33,678 bases of DNA from assembly GCA_910584735.1 (NCBI GenBank), contig CAJUBM010000014.1, positions 1-33,678 of the forward strand. Reading direction: 5' to 3'. The notes below the pieces were generated by a model. It was not told the DNA's origin, ran no database searches, and saw only the letters and a list, made by a program, of their open reading frames with translations. This stretch comes from an uncultured Muribaculaceae bacterium. GTDB taxonomy: Bacteria; Bacteroidota; Bacteroidia; Bacteroidales; Muribaculaceae. Shown here piece after piece: positions 16,704-23,490 of the stretch; positions within the stretch are counted from its first letter, which is position 1; each line of letters starts with the position of its first letter. The translations under genes and the position numbers were made by a program.

Positions 16704-17369
16704 TCAGGAGCGCGGCGCCTTCGGAGGGAGGAAGATGCGGGGCATATCTATGATGGTAGTGCCGGGGAGATTGCGTTCCACCCATCGGGCCAGGAACTCA
16801 CGGGTATCTGCTGCTATGATCGAGTCCTCGCTGTCATGGACTTTGTTGTAGAGGATGTAGGGGAGCGGAATTTCGCGGTGCTTTATTGCCTCAAGTCCCA
16901 GCAGCGCATGGTTTATCGAACCCAGACCGCCATGGGTTACGAAAATAATCGGTAACCGGCGGTCTTTTACGTAGTCGATTGTGAGATAGTTCTCGGACAG
17001 GGGCACCATCAGCCCTCCGGCTCCTTCGATGAGTACGATGTCGTAGCGCTCGGATAAAGTCTTGGTGGCATTATCAATGGCGTCAAGGTCGAGTTCCCTT
17101 TTATCAAGCCTGGCGGCGAGATGAGGGGAACAGGGATAGGAGAAGACGATTGGAGCGGTGGTGTGATCTGTATCTTCGGGGAACATTCCCACGTCCATTA
17201 TACGACGGTGAAGCTCTATGTCTTCCGAGAAGCCGCAGTTGCCTGTCTGTACGAATTTCTGTGTTATGACAGACTGCCCGGACTTGGCCCATTGTCGTGC
17301 GAGCCAGCCTGTGCAGTAGCTTTTGCCGGCATCGGTGTCAATACCTGAGATAAAATATGTGGTACTCAT
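16704..17369 (-). CDS. bioD: Dethiobiotin synthase
   Basis: This 221-residue cytoplasmic enzyme closes the ureido ring of dethiobiotin from 7,8-diaminopelargonate, CO2 and ATP. The P-loop is at residues 9-17 (GIDTDAGKS, in place of the more usual GTDTxVGKT), and the VLIEGAGGLMVPL segment is the second family signature. Length is normal. It is the last gene of bioA-bioF-bioGC-bioD, 18 bp after the fusion gene. The start at 17369 places the P-loop immediately after the first beta strand, as in the family. Confidence 0.95.
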   Translation of the reverse strand: MSTTYFISGIDTDAGKSYCTGWLARQWAKSGQSVITQKFVQTGNCGFSEDIELHRRIMDVGMFPEDTDHTTAPIVFSYPCSPHLAARLDKRELDLDAIDNATKTLSERYDIVLIEGAGGLMVPLSENYLTIDYVKDRRLPIIFVTHGGLGSINHALLGLEAIKHREIPLPYILYNKVHDSEDSIIAADTREFLARWVERNLPGTTIIDMPRIFLPPKAPRS

Positions 17370-17387
17370 TTGTGAAATTCTTATTCC

Positions 17388-18815
17388 TTATGATATATCG
17401 GTAATGTCCCGGATGTCTTTCTCCTTTATGGCAATCAGGTAGGCCGGGCGGTAGGTCAGCGAGGCCGATCCATCGGGATTGAGAGGGTATTCGCGCAATA
17501 TCTTCCTTGCCGCGATACTTGCCGAACCGTCACGTCCTAATGCGTTCACCCCGGTAAGCCGCAGATGTCGCATTGCTTCGGCAGGGGATGGGAAAGTGAT
17601 TGTCTGTGTCTCCTCCGAAAGGTGTAGCACGGTGAGACCCACTTTCTGCGCGGCATCGGCACATGATTTCGGCGAAGGGTAGTTCAGCGCCATTCCGGCA
17701 GAGGATAACTGGCTGCATGTGCCGGGGGCGTAGAATGAGAGGGCCATAATTCCCCCCCGGGTAATTTTGGCGGAGGCCCGGCGTATGAAGGTTTCAGGCG
17801 AGTTGAACCATTGCAGAGTGGAGGCAGACAAAAGCATGTCTATGCTGTTGTCTGCAATGGCGTTTATGCGGCTTTCCGCATCGCAGTTCACTGCCGTGGC
17901 CCGTTCGAGGATAAGATTTCTGTCAATCGAAGCTATGTCCCATAACTGTAGACTGTCGAATGTAAGGCTGGTGGAATATAGTCTTGTCAACAGCCCGCTG
18001 CCGGCTCCGATTTCGATAATATTGCCATATTTCTTGCCGGGTTTGAGATGCGTTTTTAAAAGCTCCCAAAGGTGTGCGGCACTTTGCGCCTGCACCGTGG
18101 CATGCCGGGTGTATGTCTCCGAGGCTTGGCTGAACCGTTGGGCAACAAGTTCTTTATCGATAACGAACCGGTCCAATACCTTTTGGAAATCGGGAAGGTG
18201 TGGCGCGTCTTCCAAAACACTTATTGATGCCTGGCCATCCCATGCCCGTTGTTGCGCCTGCATGGGGAATATCATGTCGCGTCCCGAGATTACCACATGC
18301 GTCCACTGCATGGTAGACGAAGAGGGTGCCGTATCGGCAAACTCTTGTAGTTCGCTTTTCAGGGAATCGAAGTCACGTTGGGGAGCATTGGCCCGGAATC
18401 CCTCATAAGAGGCCGCGCTTCCACACATCCTGCGCCTGAATTTCTCCACCGATGCCGGGGACAGTCCCTTTAATGTGCCTTGGAATATTGCGTGGGGGAT
18501 GCCGAGAGTGTCATGGACGTGCTGCCGGGTGCCGTTCACAGCTATGGTGCGGGTCACCGGTAGGGTGGTGGATGCAAGGAAGTCTGTCGCTGCCCTTACT
18601 CCGAACGACCATGCCACTACCACAATCTCGCTATAGCCTTGCAATCTTGAGTCTATGGCCGGGGCTTGTGCGGCATAATCATATGCCGCTATCAAATCAT
18701 AGCCGGGTTTGCGCAACGACTGAAAAGGCACGGCATCCATTCCCCATCCGAGAAAGATGAGAATTGCTCTGGGATTGCCCTCCCGTGAGATTATCTGTAT
18801 CTGTTTTGGATTCAA
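17388..18815 (-). CDS. BioG-BioC fusion: pimeloyl-ACP methyl ester esterase + malonyl-ACP O-methyltransferase
   Basis: This 475-residue two-domain enzyme handles both ends of pimeloyl-ACP synthesis. Residues ~1-218 are a BioG (DUF452) alpha/beta-hydrolase: FLGWGMD near the start, nucleophile Ser70 in AWSFG, INGTRQHV-like NGTRQHV at ~94-100, and a late His206 in DAPHLPDF. Residues ~220-475 are a BioC methyltransferase, with the typical entry VAQRFSQASETY and SAM-binding IEIGAGSG at 267-274. BioC methylates malonyl-ACP so it can be elongated as a disguised fatty acid; BioG removes the methyl group at the end. Fusing the opposing activities ensures equal amounts. It sits between bioF (32 bp) and bioD (18 bp). 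I recall such fusions in other Bacteroidetes but cannot check. Confidence 0.9.
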   Translation of the reverse strand: MNPKQIQIISREGNPRAILIFLGWGMDAVPFQSLRKPGYDLIAAYDYAAQAPAIDSRLQGYSEIVVVAWSFGVRAATDFLASTTLPVTRTIAVNGTRQHVHDTLGIPHAIFQGTLKGLSPASVEKFRRRMCGSAASYEGFRANAPQRDFDSLKSELQEFADTAPSSSTMQWTHVVISGRDMIFPMQAQQRAWDGQASISVLEDAPHLPDFQKVLDRFVIDKELVAQRFSQASETYTRHATVQAQSAAHLWELLKTHLKPGKKYGNIIEIGAGSGLLTRLYSTSLTFDSLQLWDIASIDRNLILERATAVNCDAESRINAIADNSIDMLLSASTLQWFNSPETFIRRASAKITRGGIMALSFYAPGTCSQLSSAGMALNYPSPKSCADAAQKVGLTVLHLSEETQTITFPSPAEAMRHLRLTGVNALGRDGSASIAARKILREYPLNPDGSASLTYRPAYLIAIKEKDIRDITDIS

Positions 18816-18847
18816 TATAATGCCGTTTTTTGTCGTTGTCAGTTTTG

Positions 18848-20011
18848 TTATAACTTTTCCCCGGCGCCGGGGAGGAGGTCTGCGAGGGCGCGGTCAAGGA
18901 TGTCGATCTCGTCACCCTGCATGCGGGCGTTGAGGCTGAATCGCAGCCGTTCGGTTCCGGCGGCAACAGTCGGTTTCCTTATCGGGAGAGCCTTTATACC
19001 GTAGATGTGAAGGAGTTTTTTCGACAGTTCCACAGCTTTACGGGAATCTCCGATTATCAGCGGCTGTATGTGTGAGGCCGTTACCGGGGTGGGTGAGTAT
19101 TTCTGCAACACCTTCTGTAATTTCTCTGACAGCCATTGCAGATGGGCTCTGCGGCGTTCGGCTTTCAAAAGGAAGCCGAGGGTAAATCGCGTCCAGGCGG
19201 CCTGCATGGGAGGTATGGCGGTAGAGAATATGAAACTGCGCGACGTGTTCACAAGGAAATCGCGCATATCTGCCGATGTTATGGCGAAAGCTCCCATAGA
19301 CCCTGCGGCCTTACCGAAGGTGCCGACCGTGATGTCTATCTCCTCCGGGGCTTTCGATGCGGCTGCAAGTCCCAAGCCGTATGGACCCAGGACGCCGAAA
19401 GCGTGTGCCTCGTCAACATAGAGCATAACCTCGGGATAGCGTCTCTTAATCTCTGTCAGGGCGTCTATATCGGCTTTGTCACCGTCCATTGAGTAGACGC
19501 TTTCCACTATTACGAGTATGTTGGGTTTCTCTCCCCGGTGCCGCATTATGAGTTTTTCGAGGTGCCCCATATCGTTATGGCGGAAGCGCTCGAACGGCGC
19601 CCGCGACAGCACTATACCATCAATTATACTGGCATGTACCAGTCGGTCGGCTATAATAAATGTATCCTTGGCGGCGATGGCGCTTACCAGCCCGGTATTG
19701 GCATGGTAACCGCTGTTGAACAATAGCGCCCCGGTGTCGCCGTGGCGGTACTTGTCATAGAGCAGCCGCAGCACCACTTCGAGGTTGAGATACTCTATCT
19801 GGCGGGGTGCGAGCAGTCGTGCCGCCGAGGAGGTGAGCGGTATCTTTTTTGAGGTCTCATCGGCAAAGAACCGTTCTTGTAGTTCCTTGTCGGCGGCTAC
19901 CCCCATATAGTCGTTGGTGGAGAAATCGATAACTTCTCCGCGTGTCTCCAGGGGAATCTCACGGAAATTCCCTTCATCGCGCAACCGGGCCAGTATCTCT
20001 TTCAAATCCAT
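18848..20011 (-). CDS. bioF: 8-amino-7-oxononanoate synthase
   Basis: This 387-residue PLP enzyme condenses pimeloyl-ACP (or -CoA) with L-alanine to give 8-amino-7-oxononanoate. Signatures: STNDYMGVA near the N-terminus, the cofactor Asp/His segment VDEAHAFGVLGPYGLG, and the Schiff-base Lys234 in GTFGKAAGSMG. Length and lysine position agree with known BioF enzymes. Its start overlaps the end of bioA by 10 bp, so the two are translationally coupled. The related family member glycine C-acetyltransferase (Kbl) is less likely given the operon. Confidence 0.95.
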   Translation of the reverse strand: MDLKEILARLRDEGNFREIPLETRGEVIDFSTNDYMGVAADKELQERFFADETSKKIPLTSSAARLLAPRQIEYLNLEVVLRLLYDKYRHGDTGALLFNSGYHANTGLVSAIAAKDTFIIADRLVHASIIDGIVLSRAPFERFRHNDMGHLEKLIMRHRGEKPNILVIVESVYSMDGDKADIDALTEIKRRYPEVMLYVDEAHAFGVLGPYGLGLAAASKAPEEIDITVGTFGKAAGSMGAFAITSADMRDFLVNTSRSFIFSTAIPPMQAAWTRFTLGFLLKAERRRAHLQWLSEKLQKVLQKYSPTPVTASHIQPLIIGDSRKAVELSKKLLHIYGIKALPIRKPTVAAGTERLRFSLNARMQGDEIDILDRALADLLPGAGEKL

Positions 20012-21315
20012 TTTCCTGAGGCAAGAATTTCAATCATTTCGCGGCACAGCAGGTCGATGTCCTCATCGGGGGTGACGTACGGCGGCATTATGTACACGTT
20101 TTTGCCGAACGGTCGGATCCATACCCCACGGCGCACACATTCCTGTTGGAAAACGCCTACATCTACCGGCGTACGTGTCTCGATAACGCCGATAGTCCCG
20201 ATAGTGCGCACATCGGCCGTTATTGTGAGTTCGCGGGCCGGTTGCAGGGCGGATTTTATGCGTTCGTGCAGATGCGCTATACGGGCGCCCATATCCTGAC
20301 GTGCCAGCATGTCGAAGGATGCAACTCCTATAGCACATGCCAAAGGGTTCCCCATGAAGGTGGGGCCGTGCATCATCATTCCGGCCTCTCCGCGCGATAT
20401 GGTGTCGGCCACATCTTTGGTGGTCAGCACGGCGGCAGATGTCAGATAACCTGCGGTAAGCCCTTTGCCTATTGTCATTATATCCGGCTCCACTCCGGCA
20501 TGTTCGCATGCGAAGAATTTCCCCGTGCGCCAGAAGCCGGTCGCTATTTCATCGAAAATCAGATAGATGCCATATTCATCGCAGAGCCTGCGGGCCTCAC
20601 GCAGATATTGCGGATGGTAGAACCACATGCCTCCGGCCCCCTGCACTATAGGCTCAAGAATCAGGGCTGCTATGTTGTCGGCATGTTTTTCAAAGAGGTC
20701 GCGCATGGGGGCTATATCCACCGGGTTCCATTTGTCGTCAAACCGTGAGCGGGGTTGCGGGAGGAAATATCTTACGGGGAGGGCTTCGCCGAAAGCGCTG
20801 TGCATCCCTGTTACGGGGTCGCACACGCTCATGGCGTTCCACGTATCGCCGTGGTACCCCGACCTTATCGTGGCGAAATTGGTCTTTTTGTGTGACCCCG
20901 ATTTGCTTACAGCGGCCTGGATAGCCATTTTTAGCGCTACCTCTACGGAGACTGAGCCTGAATCGGCATAGAAGATATTATGCATTGACGCAGGTGCCAC
21001 GCTCAACAAGCGTTTGCCAAGTTCTACGGCCGGTTCGTGGGTAAGTCCCCCGAACATCACATGGCTCATGTGCGAAATCTGGGCGGCTGCGGCCTCGTTC
21101 AGCTCGGGGTGGTTGTAACCGTGTATGGCGCACCACCATGAGGACATGCCGTCGATGAGTTCGCGCCCGTCTGCCAAGACCAGGCGGTTGCCGTGGGCGG
21201 ATGCCACTTTATATGTCGGCAGTGGGTCTATGGTGGAGGTATAGGGGTGCCATAGATGCTCCCTGTCCCAGGAGTCTGTGAGTGCTGCAAATTCCGTTGT
21301 TTGGTTTTGAATCAT
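20002..21315 (-). CDS. bioA: Adenosylmethionine-8-amino-7-oxononanoate aminotransferase
   Basis: This 437-residue class III PLP aminotransferase converts 8-amino-7-oxononanoate to 7,8-diaminopelargonate using SAM as amino donor. Features: HLWHPYTS at the N-terminus (typical of BioA), DGMSSWWCAIHGYNHPEL, the cofactor aspartate in IFDEIATGFWRTG, and the Schiff-base Lys284 in TIGKGLTAGYL. It is the first gene of the biotin operon and diverges from thymidine kinase. No BirA operator is recognisable upstream. bioB, needed for the final step, is not in the window. Confidence 0.96.
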   Translation of the reverse strand: MIQNQTTEFAALTDSWDREHLWHPYTSTIDPLPTYKVASAHGNRLVLADGRELIDGMSSWWCAIHGYNHPELNEAAAAQISHMSHVMFGGLTHEPAVELGKRLLSVAPASMHNIFYADSGSVSVEVALKMAIQAAVSKSGSHKKTNFATIRSGYHGDTWNAMSVCDPVTGMHSAFGEALPVRYFLPQPRSRFDDKWNPVDIAPMRDLFEKHADNIAALILEPIVQGAGGMWFYHPQYLREARRLCDEYGIYLIFDEIATGFWRTGKFFACEHAGVEPDIMTIGKGLTAGYLTSAAVLTTKDVADTISRGEAGMMMHGPTFMGNPLACAIGVASFDMLARQDMGARIAHLHERIKSALQPARELTITADVRTIGTIGVIETRTPVDVGVFQQECVRRGVWIRPFGKNVYIMPPYVTPDEDIDLLCREMIEILASGKWI

Positions 21316-21338
21316 TCTCTGTTCTGATTTTCCAAATG

Positions 21339-21346
21339 CAAAGTTA
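21339..21346 (-). promoter_or_regulatory. -7 box for the biotin operon
   Basis: On the minus strand TAACTTTG is an exact TAnnTTTG match 23 bp before the bioA ATG. No clear -33 TTTG is visible at 19-21 bp. The divergent interval 21316-21468 also has TAACTTCG at 21402-21409 on the plus strand, a one-mismatch -7 candidate for thymidine kinase. Confidence 0.45.
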
Positions 21347-21468
21347 CTAATTTGTTGATAACTTTCCGTTATCCTCGGTGGAATGTTTGGTGGATTCTGA
21401 GTAACTTCGCCATCCGTAAAACCTGTAATTCGCAGGGTTCATTGTAAAAAAGATTTTATTTATCGAAT

Positions 21469-22095
21469 ATGTACCGTAAAGGAAAACTATATTTCAGATA
21501 TGGCACGATGGGCTCGGCCAAGACCGCCCTGCTGCTCACTACAGCCTATAACTTCGAGGAGCGCAATATGCGTTATCTCTGCATGAAGCCTGTGATTGAT
21601 ACCCGCGACAAGAAGAATGTAATCCGTTCGCGTATAGGCATAGAGCGTGAATGTAAATGGATTTACCCGGAATCGGACCTCTATGAGATGGCGCGTGAGC
21701 ATTTCCGGGAGGTGGGAGGCATTGTAGACTGGTTCCTTGTCGATGAGGCCCAGTTTCTGCGGGAAGCCCAGGTCGACCAGCTTTCGCGCGTGGTCGATGA
21801 CTACGGTAGCAATGTTATCTGCTATGGCTTGCGCACGGATTTCAAATCGCATCTATTCGAGGGGTCGAAACGCCTCTTTGAGATTGCCGATACTATTGAC
21901 GAAATAAAGTCGACATGTTCATGCGGGCATAAGACGATAATAAACGCCCGTATCGATGTTAACGGTGACATAGTCTCCGAGGGGGAACAGGTAGAGATAG
22001 GGGGTGATGACCGCTATATCGCCGTCTGTAGGAAATGTTGGCGTAACCGCTCCATAGAGCAGGCCGGCCGGAACATGCTCCCCTTTGAGGAATAG
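21469..22095 (+). CDS. tdk: Thymidine kinase
   Basis: This 208-residue type II thymidine kinase phosphorylates thymidine (and deoxyuridine) with ATP in nucleotide salvage. The P-loop GTMGSAKT is at residues 12-19, the catalytic Glu93 in FLVDEAQFL, and the nucleoside lasso region contains the zinc-ribbon cysteines CSCG and CRKC. Length is typical. It is transcribed rightward, divergent from the biotin operon, with 73 bp before rubrerythrin; no functional link to either neighbour is evident. Confidence 0.95.
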   Translation: MYRKGKLYFRYGTMGSAKTALLLTTAYNFEERNMRYLCMKPVIDTRDKKNVIRSRIGIERECKWIYPESDLYEMAREHFREVGGIVDWFLVDEAQFLREAQVDQLSRVVDDYGSNVICYGLRTDFKSHLFEGSKRLFEIADTIDEIKSTCSCGHKTIINARIDVNGDIVSEGEQVEIGGDDRYIAVCRKCWRNRSIEQAGRNMLPFEE

Positions 22096-22168
22096 GGCTT
22101 GTTTTCTGTCAACCTTTCATGCCGGTGGGTTGTTTTAATCTAAGAAACTGATAAAACTAAAACCCATT

Positions 22169-22759
22169 ATGGCAACTAAAACTAAGAGTATAAAAGGCAC
22201 GAAGACTGAGAAGAATCTGCTGACAGCGTATCTTGCAGAGTCTGCTGCCTATTCACGCTACACATTCTATGCCAAACAGGCTGAGAAAGAGGAATATTTC
22301 CCTGTAGCCGAGGTGTTTAACCAGACTGCTGAGAATGAATTGCACCATGGCAAGGTGTTTTTCAAGCTCCTCGAGGGGGGTATGGTAGAGGTGCCTATAA
22401 ATACCGATTCCGGCGTTATCGGCACGACTGTGGAGAACCTTGTGCTGGCTATGGGCGAAGAGGAACGCGAGGGTGTTGATTTCTACATCTCTTCTGCCAA
22501 GACGGCCCAGGAGGAAGGATTCGATGAGATCGCCGACCATTTCCGTTCGATTGCGGAAGTTGAGCAGCGCCACCACGACCGATTCGCCAAATATAAGGAA
22601 TATATAGATAACGGCACACTATGGAAACGTGACAAGAAGGTGACATGGCGCTGTCTCGTATGTGGTTATGAGGAGGAAGGTACCGAACCCCCGAAAGTAT
22701 GTCCGGGCTGCGACCATCCTTATCAGCACTATATCTGCGTGGAAGACCTGGCTCTCTGA
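22169..22759 (+). CDS. rbr: Rubrerythrin
   Basis: This 196-residue cytoplasmic non-haem iron peroxidase detoxifies H2O2 in anaerobes. The N-terminal four-helix ferritin-like domain carries the di-iron glutamates (AESAAYSRY, ENELHH, EVEQRHHDRF). The C-terminal rubredoxin-like domain holds one iron with Cys162, Cys165, Cys178 and Cys181 (CLVC and CPGC). Order and length are those of classical rubrerythrin, not the reversed form. It fits an anaerobic gut bacterium. It is followed by a strong hairpin at 22796-22831, which probably ends the transcript. Confidence 0.96.
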   Translation: MATKTKSIKGTKTEKNLLTAYLAESAAYSRYTFYAKQAEKEEYFPVAEVFNQTAENELHHGKVFFKLLEGGMVEVPINTDSGVIGTTVENLVLAMGEEEREGVDFYISSAKTAQEEGFDEIADHFRSIAEVEQRHHDRFAKYKEYIDNGTLWKRDKKVTWRCLVCGYEEEGTEPPKVCPGCDHPYQHYICVEDLAL

Positions 22760-22795
22760 TAGTGTATTCTCTACTGTAGCAAAATATTTAATCAT

Positions 22796-22831
22796 GGTCG
22801 GTGTGTCAAATTCATTTTTGATACACCGACC
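22796..22831 (+). terminator. 15-bp stem-loop after rubrerythrin
   Basis: Arms GGTCGGTGTGTCAAA (22796-22810) and TTTGATACACCGACC (22817-22831) pair along 15 bp with one G-U wobble around a 6-nt loop. The downstream bases TGTTTATAT are only moderately T-rich, so termination may be weak. It is the only obvious 3' structure for rubrerythrin. Confidence 0.6.
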
Positions 22832-22864
22832 TGTTTATATCCGAGGGTAACTTTTTTAGTGGCA

Positions 22865-22914
22865 CCGGATGGTAGTGGCGCCGGACCTCCGGGACGGCCG
22901 GCCACCCGAAGAGG
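22865..22914 (+). repeat. Third copy of the left-edge dispersed repeat
   Basis: This 50-bp stretch matches positions 6-55 at 48 of 50 bases, in the same orientation; it carries C in place of A at 22899 and G in place of A at 22911. It includes the same CCGGACCTCCGG palindrome. It lies in the non-coding interval between rubrerythrin and the cobalamin riboswitch, about 22.8 kb from the other copies. No inverted partner is found next to it. Confidence 0.85.
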
Positions 22915-22917
22915 CGT

Positions 22918-22956
22918 GGTTAAGAGTAGGGGTTAAGAGTAGGGGGGGTAAGAGGC
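22918..22956 (+). repeat. Short 13-nt tandem repeats with G-run
   Basis: GGTTAAGAGTAGG occurs twice back to back (22918-22930 and 22931-22943). Five more Gs and a partial third copy (GTAAGAGGC) follow. The second unit and its extra Gs form a 7-G run at 22942-22948. It lies directly after the dispersed repeat and about 50 bp before the -33 element of the riboswitch promoter. No function can be assigned. Confidence 0.6.
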
Positions 22957-22998
22957 GGAGGGCCGTAGCGGGGATTATGGAAGTTTTCAATGAAAAAA

Positions 22999-23029
22999 TT
23001 TGTGGAGACGATAAAAAGTGGTAATTTAG
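22999..23029 (+). promoter_or_regulatory. Promoter of the cobalamin riboswitch transcript
   Basis: TTTG at 22999-23002 matches the Bacteroidetes -33 element. After a 19-bp spacer, TAATTTAG at 23022-23029 matches the -7 element TAnnTTTG with one mismatch. The expected start is near 23035, a few bases before the first riboswitch helix at 23048. Spacing and position make this the best-supported promoter in the window. Confidence 0.65.
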
Positions 23030-23047
23030 CGCCCGAAAAAATTAACC

Positions 23048-23254
23048 ACGGCGTGTAGCGCCTTACAGGCTTAATAGGGAACCGGGTGGAACTCCCGGAC
23101 AGACCCGCTGCTGTAAGCCGATGCTTTGTCCCGTAATACGGCAGGCTCACAACGTTAGAGTCCCGCACGGCCACTGCCCCCGTAGAAAGCAGGGTGGGAA
23201 GGCTTTGGAACAAAGCTATGTCGGTAAGTCAGAAGACCTGCTGCACAATGCCGT
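23048..23254 (+). promoter_or_regulatory. Cobalamin (B12) riboswitch aptamer
   Basis: The conserved core is unmistakable: AATAGGGAA, GGGTGGAACTCCCGGACAG, CCCGCTGCTGTAAGC, GCCACTGCCCCCGTAG, GGGTGGGAAGG, and the B12 box AGTCAGAAGACCTGCT at 23227-23242. An outer P1 helix can be drawn between ACGGC (23048-23052) and GCCGT (23250-23254), with GTGT and GCAC pairing inside. The aptamer binds adenosyl- or other cobalamins and normally represses the downstream gene when B12 is plentiful. The next gene is the 2089-residue exported protein at 23491, on the same strand. No riboswitch-linked BtuB or other transporter gene lies in the window. Confidence 0.96.
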
Positions 23255-23490
23255 CTGAGCCGGATTGCGGCGCATCCTTATCCATCTGTCCGATGGTGTT
23301 GGATGGCTGTTGGAAAGCCTTCGAGGACTAAGGCATAAGGCAACGGAATGGAACGGCCCGGAGGCGCTACCGCATTTTATGCCTCTGTCGGTGTTCTTTT
23401 CCCATTCCTCCTGCGTCTTATTGATTCTGTCGTTTGGCTTACGGCTTAACTCGTTGAAGAATAAACCAATAAGTTAACCTTAAGTTACAA
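23255..23490 (+). other. Structured leader between riboswitch and the giant gene
   Basis: This 236-nt stretch contains possible stems AGGCATAA (23330-23337) with TTATGCCT (23377-23384), and GGAATGG with CCATTCC, the latter enclosing the former's 3' arm. These could be the expression platform or a long anti-anti-terminator. A 32-codon hydrophobic frame (23379-23477, beginning MPLSVFFSHSS) ends 13 bp before the ATG at 23491; whether it is translated is unknown. A longer frame from 23265 covers the same stretch and lacks coding character. No terminator with a T-run is clear. Confidence 0.4.

Noticed and set aside
21316..21468. BirA operator in front of the biotin operon
   Set aside because: I found no convincing BirA-type inverted repeat (TTGTAAACC-like half-sites) in this interval.
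22918..22956. CRISPR-like repeats
   Set aside because: Only two full 13-nt units occur back to back without spacers, and no cas gene is nearby.
23265..23477. 70-residue protein downstream of the riboswitch
   Set aside because: It overlaps the likely expression platform and shows no family resemblance; only its hydrophobic C-terminal part was kept as a speculative leader peptide.
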